A DNA stretch of 64,000 bases from Alistipes sp. (GTDB lineage: Bacteria; Bacteroidota; Bacteroidia; Bacteroidales; Rikenellaceae). The number at the start of each line of letters is the position of its first letter. Position 1 is the stretch's first letter. Position numbers and translations under genes: made by a program. The DNA is taken from assembly GCA_017646625.1 (NCBI GenBank), contig JAGCMF010000013.1:1-64000 (forward strand), written 5' to 3'. Below the pieces are notes generated by a model. The model saw nothing but the letters and a program-made list of their open reading frames with translations, was not told the origin of the DNA and did not search any database. Shown here piece by piece: positions 8,123-16,062 of the stretch.

Positions 8123-10153
8123 ATGAAAAAGTTATTCGCTTTGTTGAGTGCTGTGCTCGTTGTTGCATCGTGCTCAAAAGATACAGATATGAATGTGGAG
8201 TTTGCTGCTGGGGAGGGTGCTATGCGTTTTGGTATCGCCACACAGGCAGACCTCACAGCCGAAGATAGTGTCGTTATCAAGGTATATAAGGTAGAGGGTG
8301 AGGAGCAGATGCTCATCCGTCGCTACGATGCCATAGGTGATGTACCAGAGTATCTTGCACTCCTCGCTGGTAACTATGTTGCCAAGGTGCAGGTTGGTGA
8401 ACGACAGGCTGTGTCGTTTGACAACAAGTACTACTATGGTGAGTCGACGTTTACTGTAGAAAAGGGTATCGTAACACCTGTTACGGTGGATTGTAAGCTC
8501 ATATCTACTGTTGTTGCAGTAAATTATGATGCTACTGTTGCAGAGAAGCTTGCGGAGGGTTACTTCACGACTGTGGCTATCGCTGATAACTACGATGCTG
8601 ATGCCATAGCTACAGGCGATGTCCTCTCGTTGACATACGAGCAGAGTAAGGATGGCTATGTGATGATGCCCGAGGGTATGACCTCTCTCTACTGGCACTT
8701 CGAGGGTACTCATCCTGTTGAGGGTGACATCGTGAAGGAGGGTCTTATTGAGAATGTTAAGGCTTCAGCACGCTACACCATCACGCTTAAGTATTCGGCT
8801 GATGCTCCAGGTAACCTTGTCATCGAGGCTACGGTGGATGAGAGCATCGATGAGTATGACGATACTATGATCTTTAGCCCAGACCCAACACTTCTCGGTG
8901 ATGGTTTTGATGAGGGTGCAGCACAGCTCTCTACTGTGACTCGCAGATACAACATCGCATCGTTGGCGACTATTGATGTCATGATGCTCGATGTTGATGG
9001 TCAGTCGTACAACCTTCTTGAGAGCCAGCCACAGGGTATTGTGCTCACAAAAATTGATGAGATGACATATACACTCGATATTAATCCTGCGTTCTTCTCA
9101 CAGGTGACAGGTGGTCAGCAGGAGTTGTCATTCCACATTGAGGATGTTGATGGTGGTAAGGCGACAAAGAGTCTTGTATACTTTGTACAGGGTATTACTC
9201 CTCTTCGTGTCTACAGCTTGTGGAATGCAACCGCAAAGTTTGAGGCTGTTGTTGTCGATGCTGCTGCCTCTACCGTTGAGATTGCTTATGCTGCAAATGG
9301 TGGCGAGTGGAAGGTTGTTGCAGCCGAGAAGGTGGCAGATGATAATATCTATGCTGCTACCATCGCTGACCTTGCGCCAGCAACAACATATAGCTATAAG
9401 CTCATCGTCAATGGCGTAGATGCTGGTAAGAGCCTCTCAATGGTTACCGAGGCGGGCACACAGCTCCCTAATGGCGATATGGAACGTTGGCATACGAAGA
9501 CATGGATTCTTCCATACGGCGAGGGTGATAGCCCATTCTGGCTCACAGGTAACGAGGGTGGTAACATGGCAGGTGCTACACTTACTGCGCCTTCTGAAGA
9601 TGTACGTCCAGGATCTACAGGCGTAAGTTCAGCACACCTCAAGTCGCAGAAGGCTTCTGTGATGGGCATCGGTAAGTTTGCCGCTGGTAACCTCTTTACT
9701 GGTACATTCTCACTCAACGGTATGGATGGTATTGTTACCTTTGGTCGTGACTTCGCCTTCACAGCCAAGCCAAAGAGCCTTTCATTCTGGATGAAGAATA
9801 ATGAGGGTACTATCAATGAGGGTAGCCACGCCTCTGGTACTGATATCTACACCATTATGGTGCTTATCACTGATGGTACTACCTTTGCGGTGAATACGAA
9901 GGATACATCAACATTCCTCAATGTTACGGAGTTGAATAACTTGCCTGGTGTCATCGGCTCTGGCTATATGTCGGGTAGCGACTCACGTGCGGAGTGGAAA
10001 GAGGAGACTATCAACATTACATATCGTGAGGATAGGAGCAATCTTAAGCCAAAGAAGATCATTGTGTCGTTCACACCTTCAGGTTATGGTGACTACTTCT
10101 GCGGTTCAACAAGCTCGTGGATGTATGTCGACGATATCGTACTAAACTATTAG
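8123..10153 (+). CDS. DUF4493 lipoprotein with C-terminal PCMD domain
   Basis: A 676-residue lipoprotein (lipobox VVASC). Residues about 25-240 are DUF4493-like. The middle has a fibronectin-type segment (ATTYSYKLIVNG). From about 445 the sequence follows the putative carbohydrate metabolism domain: LPNGDMERW, DSPFWLTGN, VRPGSTG, GKFAAGNLFTG and a final MYVDDIVLNY. The same C-terminal domain occurs in the protein at 11891-13507. A hairpin follows the stop codon, so expression of the later genes may be reduced. Confidence 0.75.
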   Translation: MKKLFALLSAVLVVASCSKDTDMNVEFAAGEGAMRFGIATQADLTAEDSVVIKVYKVEGEEQMLIRRYDAIGDVPEYLALLAGNYVAKVQVGERQAVSFDNKYYYGESTFTVEKGIVTPVTVDCKLISTVVAVNYDATVAEKLAEGYFTTVAIADNYDADAIATGDVLSLTYEQSKDGYVMMPEGMTSLYWHFEGTHPVEGDIVKEGLIENVKASARYTITLKYSADAPGNLVIEATVDESIDEYDDTMIFSPDPTLLGDGFDEGAAQLSTVTRRYNIASLATIDVMMLDVDGQSYNLLESQPQGIVLTKIDEMTYTLDINPAFFSQVTGGQQELSFHIEDVDGGKATKSLVYFVQGITPLRVYSLWNATAKFEAVVVDAAASTVEIAYAANGGEWKVVAAEKVADDNIYAATIADLAPATTYSYKLIVNGVDAGKSLSMVTEAGTQLPNGDMERWHTKTWILPYGEGDSPFWLTGNEGGNMAGATLTAPSEDVRPGSTGVSSAHLKSQKASVMGIGKFAAGNLFTGTFSLNGMDGIVTFGRDFAFTAKPKSLSFWMKNNEGTINEGSHASGTDIYTIMVLITDGTTFAVNTKDTSTFLNVTELNNLPGVIGSGYMSGSDSRAEWKEETINITYREDRSNLKPKKIIVSFTPSGYGDYFCGSTSSWMYVDDIVLNY

Positions 10154-10160
10154 CAAATGC

Positions 10161-10191
10161 GAGATAGTGGCGACATGGTTGCCACTATCTC
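10161..10191 (+). terminator. Intergenic stem-loop, possible attenuator
   Basis: GAGATAGTGGC (10161-10171) pairs perfectly with GCCACTATCTC (10181-10191) around a 9-nt loop. It is followed by ACAATCTTTTA, a weak T-tract. It lies between the PCMD gene and the first beta-barrel gene and may cause partial termination. Confidence 0.55.
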
Positions 10192-10205
10192 ACAATCTTT
10201 TATTG

Positions 10206-11027
10206 ATGAAGAAATTTTACATTACACTTCTTGCCATGCTATCCGCGGTGAGTGTCATGGCACAGAGTGCAGAGGTTGATGCTGTTGTTATGGAGGAGGG
10301 TGCCACGGAGCAACTCCTCACACCTAATGAGGCGCGTATGCAGCGAGGCTTCACTACGAATACCAACTTTGTGCCCAAGGGCCAGTGGATATTCGGTGGT
10401 ACGGCGTCGTACTCTATGCATCATAATAAGGACTATAAGCTGCTTATCATCGATGACATAGCATCCGAGGGATATACCGTTAAGGTGAGTCCTATGATTG
10501 CCTATGCGCCATGGAAGAATATGGCTGTCGGTGTGCGCTTTGCCTATGGTCGTTCTATGCTTGCGCTTGATAGTGCGGCGTTGTCGTTTGGCGAGGGTGA
10601 GTCGGGTATTAACATGAATGTGGACTACTACCACCAGGTTAAACACTCGTACACAGGAACACTCTTTTGGCGTCCCTACATACCCCTTGGCCAGAGCAAC
10701 CGTTTTGCAATTTTTGCAGAGGTGCAGCTCAACTTCGTCGGCTCGCAGTCGAAGCTTGTTGCCGAGGATGGTGTCATCGATGGCTTCCAGAACTACCGCG
10801 GCTCGTATGCCGAGTCGTATGGTGGCTCTATAGCCCTCCAGCCCGGTATCATAGCCTTTGTTACCAACAATACAGCTCTTGAGCTCTCTATAGGTGTCTT
10901 TGGTGTCGGCTTCGAGCATACCAATCAGGTGCGCAACCAGGTTGAGACTGGTACTACAAAGCGGAGTAATATGAATTTCAGGGTCAACCTACTATCTGTT
11001 GGCTTTGGTGTGTCGTTCTACCTATAA
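10206..11027 (+). CDS. Outer-membrane beta-barrel protein, surface operon copy 1
   Basis: A 273-residue protein starting MKKFYITLLAML, with a Sec signal cleaved after SVMAQ. An upstream in-frame ATG lies within the preceding hairpin and is rejected. The mature chain shows alternating strands with aromatic girdles (KGQWIFGGTASYS, WRPYIPL, FAIFAEVQLNFVGS) and ends in SFYL, a terminal aromatic typical of barrels assembled by BamA. The next gene encodes a similar barrel. Possible role: export or anchoring of the operon's lipoproteins; this is inference. Confidence 0.7.
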   Translation: MKKFYITLLAMLSAVSVMAQSAEVDAVVMEEGATEQLLTPNEARMQRGFTTNTNFVPKGQWIFGGTASYSMHHNKDYKLLIIDDIASEGYTVKVSPMIAYAPWKNMAVGVRFAYGRSMLALDSAALSFGEGESGINMNVDYYHQVKHSYTGTLFWRPYIPLGQSNRFAIFAEVQLNFVGSQSKLVAEDGVIDGFQNYRGSYAESYGGSIALQPGIIAFVTNNTALELSIGVFGVGFEHTNQVRNQVETGTTKRSNMNFRVNLLSVGFGVSFYL

Positions 11028-11039
11028 ACATACAGCACT

Positions 11040-11891
11040 ATGAAGAGAGTATTATTATTTATGGCGGCTGTAATGTTGTTTAATGTTTCAGTACGCGCAC
11101 AGGAGGTGGTAAATGAGGGTGTTGATGCTGTGGTGGAGGCTGCTGCTGTTGAGGCAGATGTAGCGCCACAGAGCTCACGTTTCCTCCCAACAAGCCGACG
11201 TGTGGATCGCAATGTCGACAATGTGAAGTTCGTATTCAAGGGAGAGGTTATGCTCGGTCTTACTGCCTCGTATGGCACGCTTGATGTCAGCGATAGCGAC
11301 CTTATGTTGCTCTTTGATGATATTAACCTCAATGTACGCCGCACGGCTGTTATGCCATTCGTGGCATACTCATACCGTGACAACCGTGCTGTAGGTTTAC
11401 GCTTCGGCTATGAGTTCCTGCAGGGTGATCTGGGCAATATAGCCCTCGACCTTGGCTCGGGAGCAGAGCTGTCGTTTGGTCTCTCGGATATAAACTTGCG
11501 TAACGAGAGCTACTCATGGTCGGCCTTCCACCGCAACTATATAGGCCTGGATCGCCGAGGTATCATAGGTGCTATCCTCGAGACAGAGCTCCTTGTGAAG
11601 ACGGGTACAACAACCTTCTCTATGGGTAGTGGTGAGTCGCGCGACTACTCTGTGAGCAAGAACTTCGCTGCGAAGCTAAACATCAACCCTGGTGTTGCTG
11701 TATATGTCTTCCCCCAGGTGTGTGTTACGGTCACAGTGGGCATCGGTGGTCTTACCTACAACCAGATACGCCAGCAGGATTTGTATGGTGTGGAGACGGG
11801 TCGTCGTGACCACTCGGCACTTAAGTTTAAGTTGAATATTGCCGACATACAGATAGGTGTCGTTGCTCATCTGTGGAATAAGAAGAAATAA
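11040..11891 (+). CDS. Outer-membrane beta-barrel protein, surface operon copy 2
   Basis: A 283-residue protein with a signal peptide cleaved after VRAQ. Architecture and length match the previous gene: a short acidic N-terminal spacer, KGEVMLGLTASYG, YRDNRAVGLRFGYEF, and an HRNYIGLDRRGIIGAI segment that matches the WRPYIPLGQSNRFAIF segment of copy 1. It ends VVAHLWNKKK, so unlike copy 1 the last residue is not aromatic. Its stop codon overlaps the next ATG (TAATG), which points to translational coupling with the PCMD lipoprotein. Confidence 0.7.
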   Translation: MKRVLLFMAAVMLFNVSVRAQEVVNEGVDAVVEAAAVEADVAPQSSRFLPTSRRVDRNVDNVKFVFKGEVMLGLTASYGTLDVSDSDLMLLFDDINLNVRRTAVMPFVAYSYRDNRAVGLRFGYEFLQGDLGNIALDLGSGAELSFGLSDINLRNESYSWSAFHRNYIGLDRRGIIGAILETELLVKTGTTTFSMGSGESRDYSVSKNFAAKLNINPGVAVYVFPQVCVTVTVGIGGLTYNQIRQQDLYGVETGRRDHSALKFKLNIADIQIGVVAHLWNKKK

Positions 11892-13507
11892 TGGCTATGC
11901 GTAAGATTATGAGATATTTGGCCGTGAGTGCTATTGCGCTTCTCGCGGCTACGGGATGTATCGAGAATGATATTCCCTATCCCGTTGTTAAGCTCGAGAT
12001 ATTGAGTCTTGAGGCTGATGGTCTACTCGCCCCAGCGGTGATTGACCCCTCGGCACACAGCGTAAGCCTCGAGTTGGAGGAGACGACAGATATACGCAAA
12101 GTGAATATCACGAATGTTACCGTAACAGAGGGTGCTACATCGAGTGTGGCGTTCCCTGGTATCTTCGATATGCGACTACCTCTGTTTGTTACTCTTTCGA
12201 TGTATCAGGAGTATGAGTGGTGCATCACTGCCAAGCAGAGCATTGAACGCTACTTCCATGTTGAGGGACAGATTGGTGAGTCGGTTATTGATGAGGAGCA
12301 CCACATCATAACTGCATATGTGCCTATGGATGCTGATCTTAAGAATGTCGTAGTTACGGCTGCCAAGTTCGGCCCTCGTGATATAACTACATATACGCCT
12401 GACCCGCTGACGCTTACCGACTTTGATGGTACGGTGCGTAATGTGATGGCTACATATCACAACGATATTGAGGAGATGTGGACAATATGCGTTGAGCCTA
12501 CAGATGTGGAGGTTGAGTTCACCTCTGTAGATGCATGGGCAAAGCGTGTGTGGCTATATGCCCAGGGTCGTAGCGATGCTAATCTCGGCTTCAAGTATAG
12601 ATTGAAGGGTGACGAGGAGTGGATCAATGTTGAGGATGTCACTGTTGAGGGCGGTAGCTTTAAGGCGTGCGTCACAGGTCTCGAGACACTCACCGAGTAT
12701 GAGTTCGTGGCATTCTCTAACGATAGCTTCACAGAGGTAGTGTCGGCAACCACAGAGGATGTATTTATGTTGGATAATGGAGGTTTTGAGGAGTGGTCGT
12801 TTGCCAGCAAGTGCTACTTCCCATATGCAGATGGTGCTTCACCATTCTGGGGTACTGGTAACCCTGGTGCTACAACCCTTGGTGATGCCTTTAACCTCAC
12901 AACACCTACCAAGACAGACCTTCGTCCTGGCACTGCGGGCGAGACAGCAGCAAATCTGCAGTCTATGTACCCCAATATGGCGGGTGTGGGTAAGTTTGCC
13001 GCTGGTAACCTCTTTGTTGGTCGCTTTGCAGGCACCGTAGGTACTAATGGTATCGTACATTTTGGTTGTCCCACTACGGCACGCCCTGTGGCACTACATG
13101 GCTGGGTTAAGTATGACCAGGGTACTATAGATAAGGTTGGTAAGGTGCCATCAAACCGCCCTGATATCGGTGTAGGTAGCCCTGACGAGGGTCAGATACT
13201 TGTTGCTGTGGGCGATTGGGATCCTGCCACCTTCGGTGGTGATGCTGATAGTCCTATCGCTATTGATACACGCGATGAGTCTACCTTCTTCAATAAGGGT
13301 GGTGAGTCTGTCATCGGTGTCGGTGAGATTATCCTTACCCAGTCTACTGATGGTTGGTGGGAGTTCACATTGCCTCTTGAGTATAAGTCGACATCGCGCA
13401 TACCTACGCACCTCGTTGTGGTATTCACAGGCTCACGCTTTGGTGATTACTTCACGGGCTCTACGCAGAGTAGAATGGTGGTGGATGATGTAGAACTCGT
13501 CTACTAA
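11891..13507 (+). CDS. PCMD-domain surface lipoprotein
   Basis: A 538-residue lipoprotein (lipobox AATGC); an alternative ATG is at 11897. The first part has a Bacteroidetes DUF5018-like pattern (CIENDIPYPVVKLEILSLEA). A fibronectin-type segment (LTEYEFVAFSND) precedes a C-terminal PCMD domain: GGFEEW, SPFWGTGN, LRPGTAG, GKFAAGNLFVG and MVVDDVELVY. The last domain closely parallels that of the protein at 8123-10153. It is the final gene of the operon, with the start overlapping the preceding stop and a terminator just after it. Confidence 0.75.
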   Translation: MAMRKIMRYLAVSAIALLAATGCIENDIPYPVVKLEILSLEADGLLAPAVIDPSAHSVSLELEETTDIRKVNITNVTVTEGATSSVAFPGIFDMRLPLFVTLSMYQEYEWCITAKQSIERYFHVEGQIGESVIDEEHHIITAYVPMDADLKNVVVTAAKFGPRDITTYTPDPLTLTDFDGTVRNVMATYHNDIEEMWTICVEPTDVEVEFTSVDAWAKRVWLYAQGRSDANLGFKYRLKGDEEWINVEDVTVEGGSFKACVTGLETLTEYEFVAFSNDSFTEVVSATTEDVFMLDNGGFEEWSFASKCYFPYADGASPFWGTGNPGATTLGDAFNLTTPTKTDLRPGTAGETAANLQSMYPNMAGVGKFAAGNLFVGRFAGTVGTNGIVHFGCPTTARPVALHGWVKYDQGTIDKVGKVPSNRPDIGVGSPDEGQILVAVGDWDPATFGGDADSPIAIDTRDESTFFNKGGESVIGVGEIILTQSTDGWWEFTLPLEYKSTSRIPTHLVVVFTGSRFGDYFTGSTQSRMVVDDVELVY

Positions 13508-13512
13508 AAGAG

Positions 13513-13546
13513 TCGGGGATGTCGCGAGGCATCCTCGATTTTTTTT
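13513..13546 (+). terminator. Terminator of the seven-gene surface operon
   Basis: TCGGGGATG (13513-13521) pairs with CATCCTCGA (13530-13538), with one G-T pair, followed by eight T residues. Confidence 0.8.
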
Positions 13547-13598
13547 GTGATAGTGGGGTGGTCTACGGGCCTAAAGAGAATAATTAGGTTTTTTTACA

Positions 13599-13606
13599 TA
13601 TCTTTG
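13599..13606 (+). promoter_or_regulatory. -7 box of the HAD phosphatase gene, very close to the start codon
   Basis: TATCTTTG ends only 4 nt before the ATG at 13611. With the usual start site about 7 nt after the box, the message would have almost no leader. Confidence 0.5.
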
Positions 13607-13610
13607 TGAT

Positions 13611-14258
13611 ATGAATGGTAAAGTTATAATCTTCGATTTTGATGGCACGTTGTGCGATACGCGCCAAAATATCATCATCGCCTTTCGTGCTACGATGCAG
13701 CGTCTGGGCCTCGATATTCGCGATGAGGCTACATGTGCTGCAACCATAGGTCTCACGCTACACGATGGCTTTAAGGCTATGTATCCTGCGATGAGTGATG
13801 CCGAGGCTGCGCACTGCGTAGATACCTATCGTGAGATATTCGCTGAACGACGTAGGGAGCTTATCCCAGCACTCTTTCCTCATGTGCGTGATGTTCTCAC
13901 AACTCTGCATAATGATGGTTATACCCTTACTATCGCCTCATCACGCCTCACCGACTCTATCAGGCTATTCATTCGTGAGCACGCCATAGATCACCTCTTT
14001 AGCTATGTTGTGGGCTCGGATAGTGTCACGCACCATAAGCCACACCCCGAGCCTGTCCTTATGACCCTTGAGGCGTTGGGTGTTGTGGCGGCAGATGCCG
14101 TGGTGGTGGGCGATATGCCCCTTGATGTGGCCATGGGTCGTGGCGCTGGTGTGCGCACCATTGCCGTTACATATGGCAATGCCTCGCGCGAGGAGCTCGA
14201 GATGTCGGGGGCAGATGCTATAATTGACTCCTTTGATAAGTTGCTATACCACATATAG
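13611..14258 (+). CDS. HAD-family phosphatase (phosphoglycolate phosphatase-like)
   Basis: A 215-residue soluble hydrolase. Motif I is IIFDFDGTLCDT, with nucleophile and acid/base aspartates at about residues 9 and 11. Motif II is the ASSRLTDS segment, the motif III lysine is in HHKPHPEP, and motif IV is VVVGDMPLDVAMG. A helical cap lies between motifs I and II, as in Gph/PgmB-type enzymes. The exact substrate cannot be read from sequence. Leader of almost zero length (see the -7 box). Followed by a stem-loop. Confidence 0.85.
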   Translation: MNGKVIIFDFDGTLCDTRQNIIIAFRATMQRLGLDIRDEATCAATIGLTLHDGFKAMYPAMSDAEAAHCVDTYREIFAERRRELIPALFPHVRDVLTTLHNDGYTLTIASSRLTDSIRLFIREHAIDHLFSYVVGSDSVTHHKPHPEPVLMTLEALGVVAADAVVVGDMPLDVAMGRGAGVRTIAVTYGNASREELEMSGADAIIDSFDKLLYHI

Positions 14259-14280
14259 CCAGATGCAATATGATACTTTT

Positions 14281-14320
14281 ATGAGTGGGGTTGTCCAATG
14301 ATGGGCAGCCCCACACTCAT
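14281..14320 (+). terminator. Stem-loop after the HAD gene
   Basis: GGGGTTGTCC pairs with GGGCAGCCCC, and the outer GAGTG/CACTC can pair after a 2-nt bulge. There is no T-tract (ATTATACGG follows), so termination may be weak. Confidence 0.5.
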
Positions 14321-14442
14321 TATACGGGGCCACCTGCTACGTTGGTGTGCGAGTCATGCAACGCAAGTTCGCCATATCACTATATCTTGTAGGTTGATGA
14401 GCTATATTAGTTATGTTTAGAGAGACTATTAAATGGACTATT

Positions 14443-15636
14443 ATGGCAACAATAAAGGTGAAATTACGTCTATCACGGGTGATGGATAGAATGGGTGTTG
14501 TGTACTATCAAGTTACCCACCACCGTAGAACGCGGCATATAACGACAAAGTTGAGGGTGAAACCTTCGGAGTGGAATGGTGATAAGGGGCGACCTAATGA
14601 GTCGGCACCTAATAGTATGATTATTCAGAGTCAGATAGATCGTGATGTTGCGACCCTACGAAGGATCATCGACTACTATGAAGACTGCAATAAGGAGTAC
14701 AAAATTGAGGATATTATCAGTCGCTATAGGTCTGTAGATATCAATATTACGACCCTTGATTTCATGCGTGCGCAGGTCGAGCAGCTACGTGCTTCAAATA
14801 GACTGGGAACAGCCAAAAATTATGAGAAGACGATGAGGAGTTTTATGCTATTTTTGGATAATGCACGACTGCCAATATCTGCGCTGACAGAGCAGGTCAT
14901 CAGAGACTATAACACCTTTCTCATTCAGCGGGGATTGGTGCGTAACTCGGTGTCGTTCTACATGCGAGTCATGCGTGCTATATATAACAAGGCTGTGCGG
15001 CAGCGGCTTGTAGAGCAACAGCATCCATTCGTTGAGGTATATACCGGCATTGACCATACGCGCAAACGTGCTGTGTCCGAGTCTATTATTTTGCGTTTGT
15101 GTCGTCTTGAATTGGAGCCTGACTCGCCTCTGGCCATGTGTCGTGACATCTTTATTTTCAGCTACTGCACACGAGGTATGGCATTCGTCGATATAGCCTA
15201 TCTTAAGCGGAGTAACATACAGAATGGGGTGATATGTTATACACGACGTAAGACGGGACAGCTTCTCACAATCAGAATTGAGCCGAGCATACAGCGCATT
15301 ATAGACCGTTATGCAGATGCGAATAGCCCCTATATCTTCCCTATATTGAAGACTCTGGATGCTGTTGAGGCATACGAACAGTATCAATCTGCTCTTAACG
15401 CCTATAATAGGCATCTTGGCCGCTTGTCGAGGATTTTGGGGTGTGGTTGTAGGCTCACATCCTACACAGCACGTCACAGCTGGGCTACGGCAGCAAGAGA
15501 CCATAATGTGCCTATATCTGTCATCAGTCAAGGTATGGGTCATGCGTCGGAATATACCACCCAAATTTATCTTACGATGTTAGAAAATTCGGTTATTGAC
15601 GAGGCTAATAGGAGGATAATTGGTTTTCTGGAGTAA
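14443..15636 (+). CDS. Tyrosine recombinase (probable invertase of the adjacent promoter)
   Basis: A 397-residue site-specific recombinase. The ATG at 14443 gives MATIKVKLRLS, the usual start of Bacteroidetes arm-binding domains; the ATG at 14413 is 10 codons upstream. Residues 1-90 are the arm-binding region, about 105-185 the core-binding SAM-like domain, and about 210-390 the catalytic domain with R244 (CTRGM), K270, Y341-x-x-R344 (YTARHSWAT; Tyr replaces the usual His, as is common in this group), H367 (GMGHAS) and nucleophile Y376. All catalytic residues are present. Two bases after the stop begins the first of three repeat sites, so the inverted segment is almost certainly its substrate. 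No other integrase or phage gene is near. Confidence 0.88.
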   Translation: MATIKVKLRLSRVMDRMGVVYYQVTHHRRTRHITTKLRVKPSEWNGDKGRPNESAPNSMIIQSQIDRDVATLRRIIDYYEDCNKEYKIEDIISRYRSVDINITTLDFMRAQVEQLRASNRLGTAKNYEKTMRSFMLFLDNARLPISALTEQVIRDYNTFLIQRGLVRNSVSFYMRVMRAIYNKAVRQRLVEQQHPFVEVYTGIDHTRKRAVSESIILRLCRLELEPDSPLAMCRDIFIFSYCTRGMAFVDIAYLKRSNIQNGVICYTRRKTGQLLTIRIEPSIQRIIDRYADANSPYIFPILKTLDAVEAYEQYQSALNAYNRHLGRLSRILGCGCRLTSYTARHSWATAARDHNVPISVISQGMGHASEYTTQIYLTMLENSVIDEANRRIIGFLE

Positions 15637-15637
15637 G

Positions 15638-15656
15638 AGTTCCACAAAAGAACTAA
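15638..15656 (+). repeat. Recombination site r1 (left outer)
   Basis: AGTTCCACAAAAGAACTAA. Internally AGTTC and GAACT are inverted around a 7-nt spacer (CACAAAA), the geometry of a tyrosine-recombinase core site. It matches r3 over 19 bp in inverted orientation and starts directly after the recombinase stop codon. Confidence 0.85.
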
Positions 15657-15665
15657 TCAGATATG

Positions 15666-15699
15666 CAAAGTTAATATAAAATATCTTAATATGTTCAAA
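15666..15699 (-). promoter_or_regulatory. Promoter inside the invertible segment, currently pointing left
   Basis: On the minus strand TTTG (15696-15699) is followed after 22 nt by TAACTTTG (15666-15673). The -7 box is a perfect TAnnTTTG; the spacing is slightly longer than the usual 19-20. In this orientation transcription would run across r1 into the antisense strand of the recombinase gene. Confidence 0.6.
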
Positions 15700-15723
15700 T
15701 ATTGGAGACTATTTTCGACCATT

Positions 15724-15740
15724 GTTCCACAAAAGAACTA
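15724..15740 (+). repeat. Recombination site r2 (internal, direct to r1)
   Basis: GTTCCACAAAAGAACTA, identical to r1 over 17 bp and in the same orientation. It is inverted relative to r3, so it could support a smaller 204-bp inversion with r3 or deletion with r1. Confidence 0.8.
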
Positions 15741-15943
15741 TCTTGAATTTATTTGATTTCCAAATACTTATTGCCATATATATGATTAATACGCTGATTA
15801 TTAGCCAATAAAAAATATTTTTTTGCCGATATTCACAACATAAACGTCATTATAGTTTATTGTCCGATTGTTTAAAAAGTTTTTAAATATTTCGTTAAAT
15901 AAGCATTCTACAAATCTTATTATCAAGACAATATCTATAAGTG

Positions 15944-15962
15944 TTAGTTCTTTTGTGGAACT
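15944..15962 (-). repeat. Recombination site r3 (right outer, inverted)
   Basis: The reverse complement of r1 over 19 bp. Including the next base it reads TAGTTC-cacaaaa-GAACTA on the minus strand, so the half-sites are 6 bp. It sits 100 nt upstream of the first fimbrial gene. Confidence 0.85.
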
Positions 15963-16062
15963 AGCAATACTAAATTATTATATTTTGCGAAAAATTATAT
16001 CGCATATTGGTGATGTTTAGGTGGTTATCCACTTGTATTAGAAATTGTAAATATTAAAAACT

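Larger units (their letters stand above)
15657..15943. other. Invertible promoter segment (probable OFF orientation)
   Basis: This 287-bp A/T-rich segment lies between inverted sites r1 and r3. It contains one consensus -7 box, on the minus strand at 15666-15673, which points at the recombinase gene. Reversal between r1 and r3 maps that box to 15927-15934 on the plus strand, about 130 nt before the first fimbrial gene. Reversal between r2 and r3 would leave the box in place. No open reading frame lies inside. Confidence 0.75.

Noticed and set aside
8174-10919. Long minus-strand frames of 179, 140 and 226 codons inside the surface operon
   Set aside because: Shadows of the plus-strand genes, which have signal peptides, lipoboxes and domain patterns.
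15741-15943. Second promoter in the r2-r3 part of the invertible segment
   Set aside because: No TAnnTTTG was found on either strand; the near matches have wrong spacing (TATTTTTTTG) or lack the final G (TAAATATTTCG).
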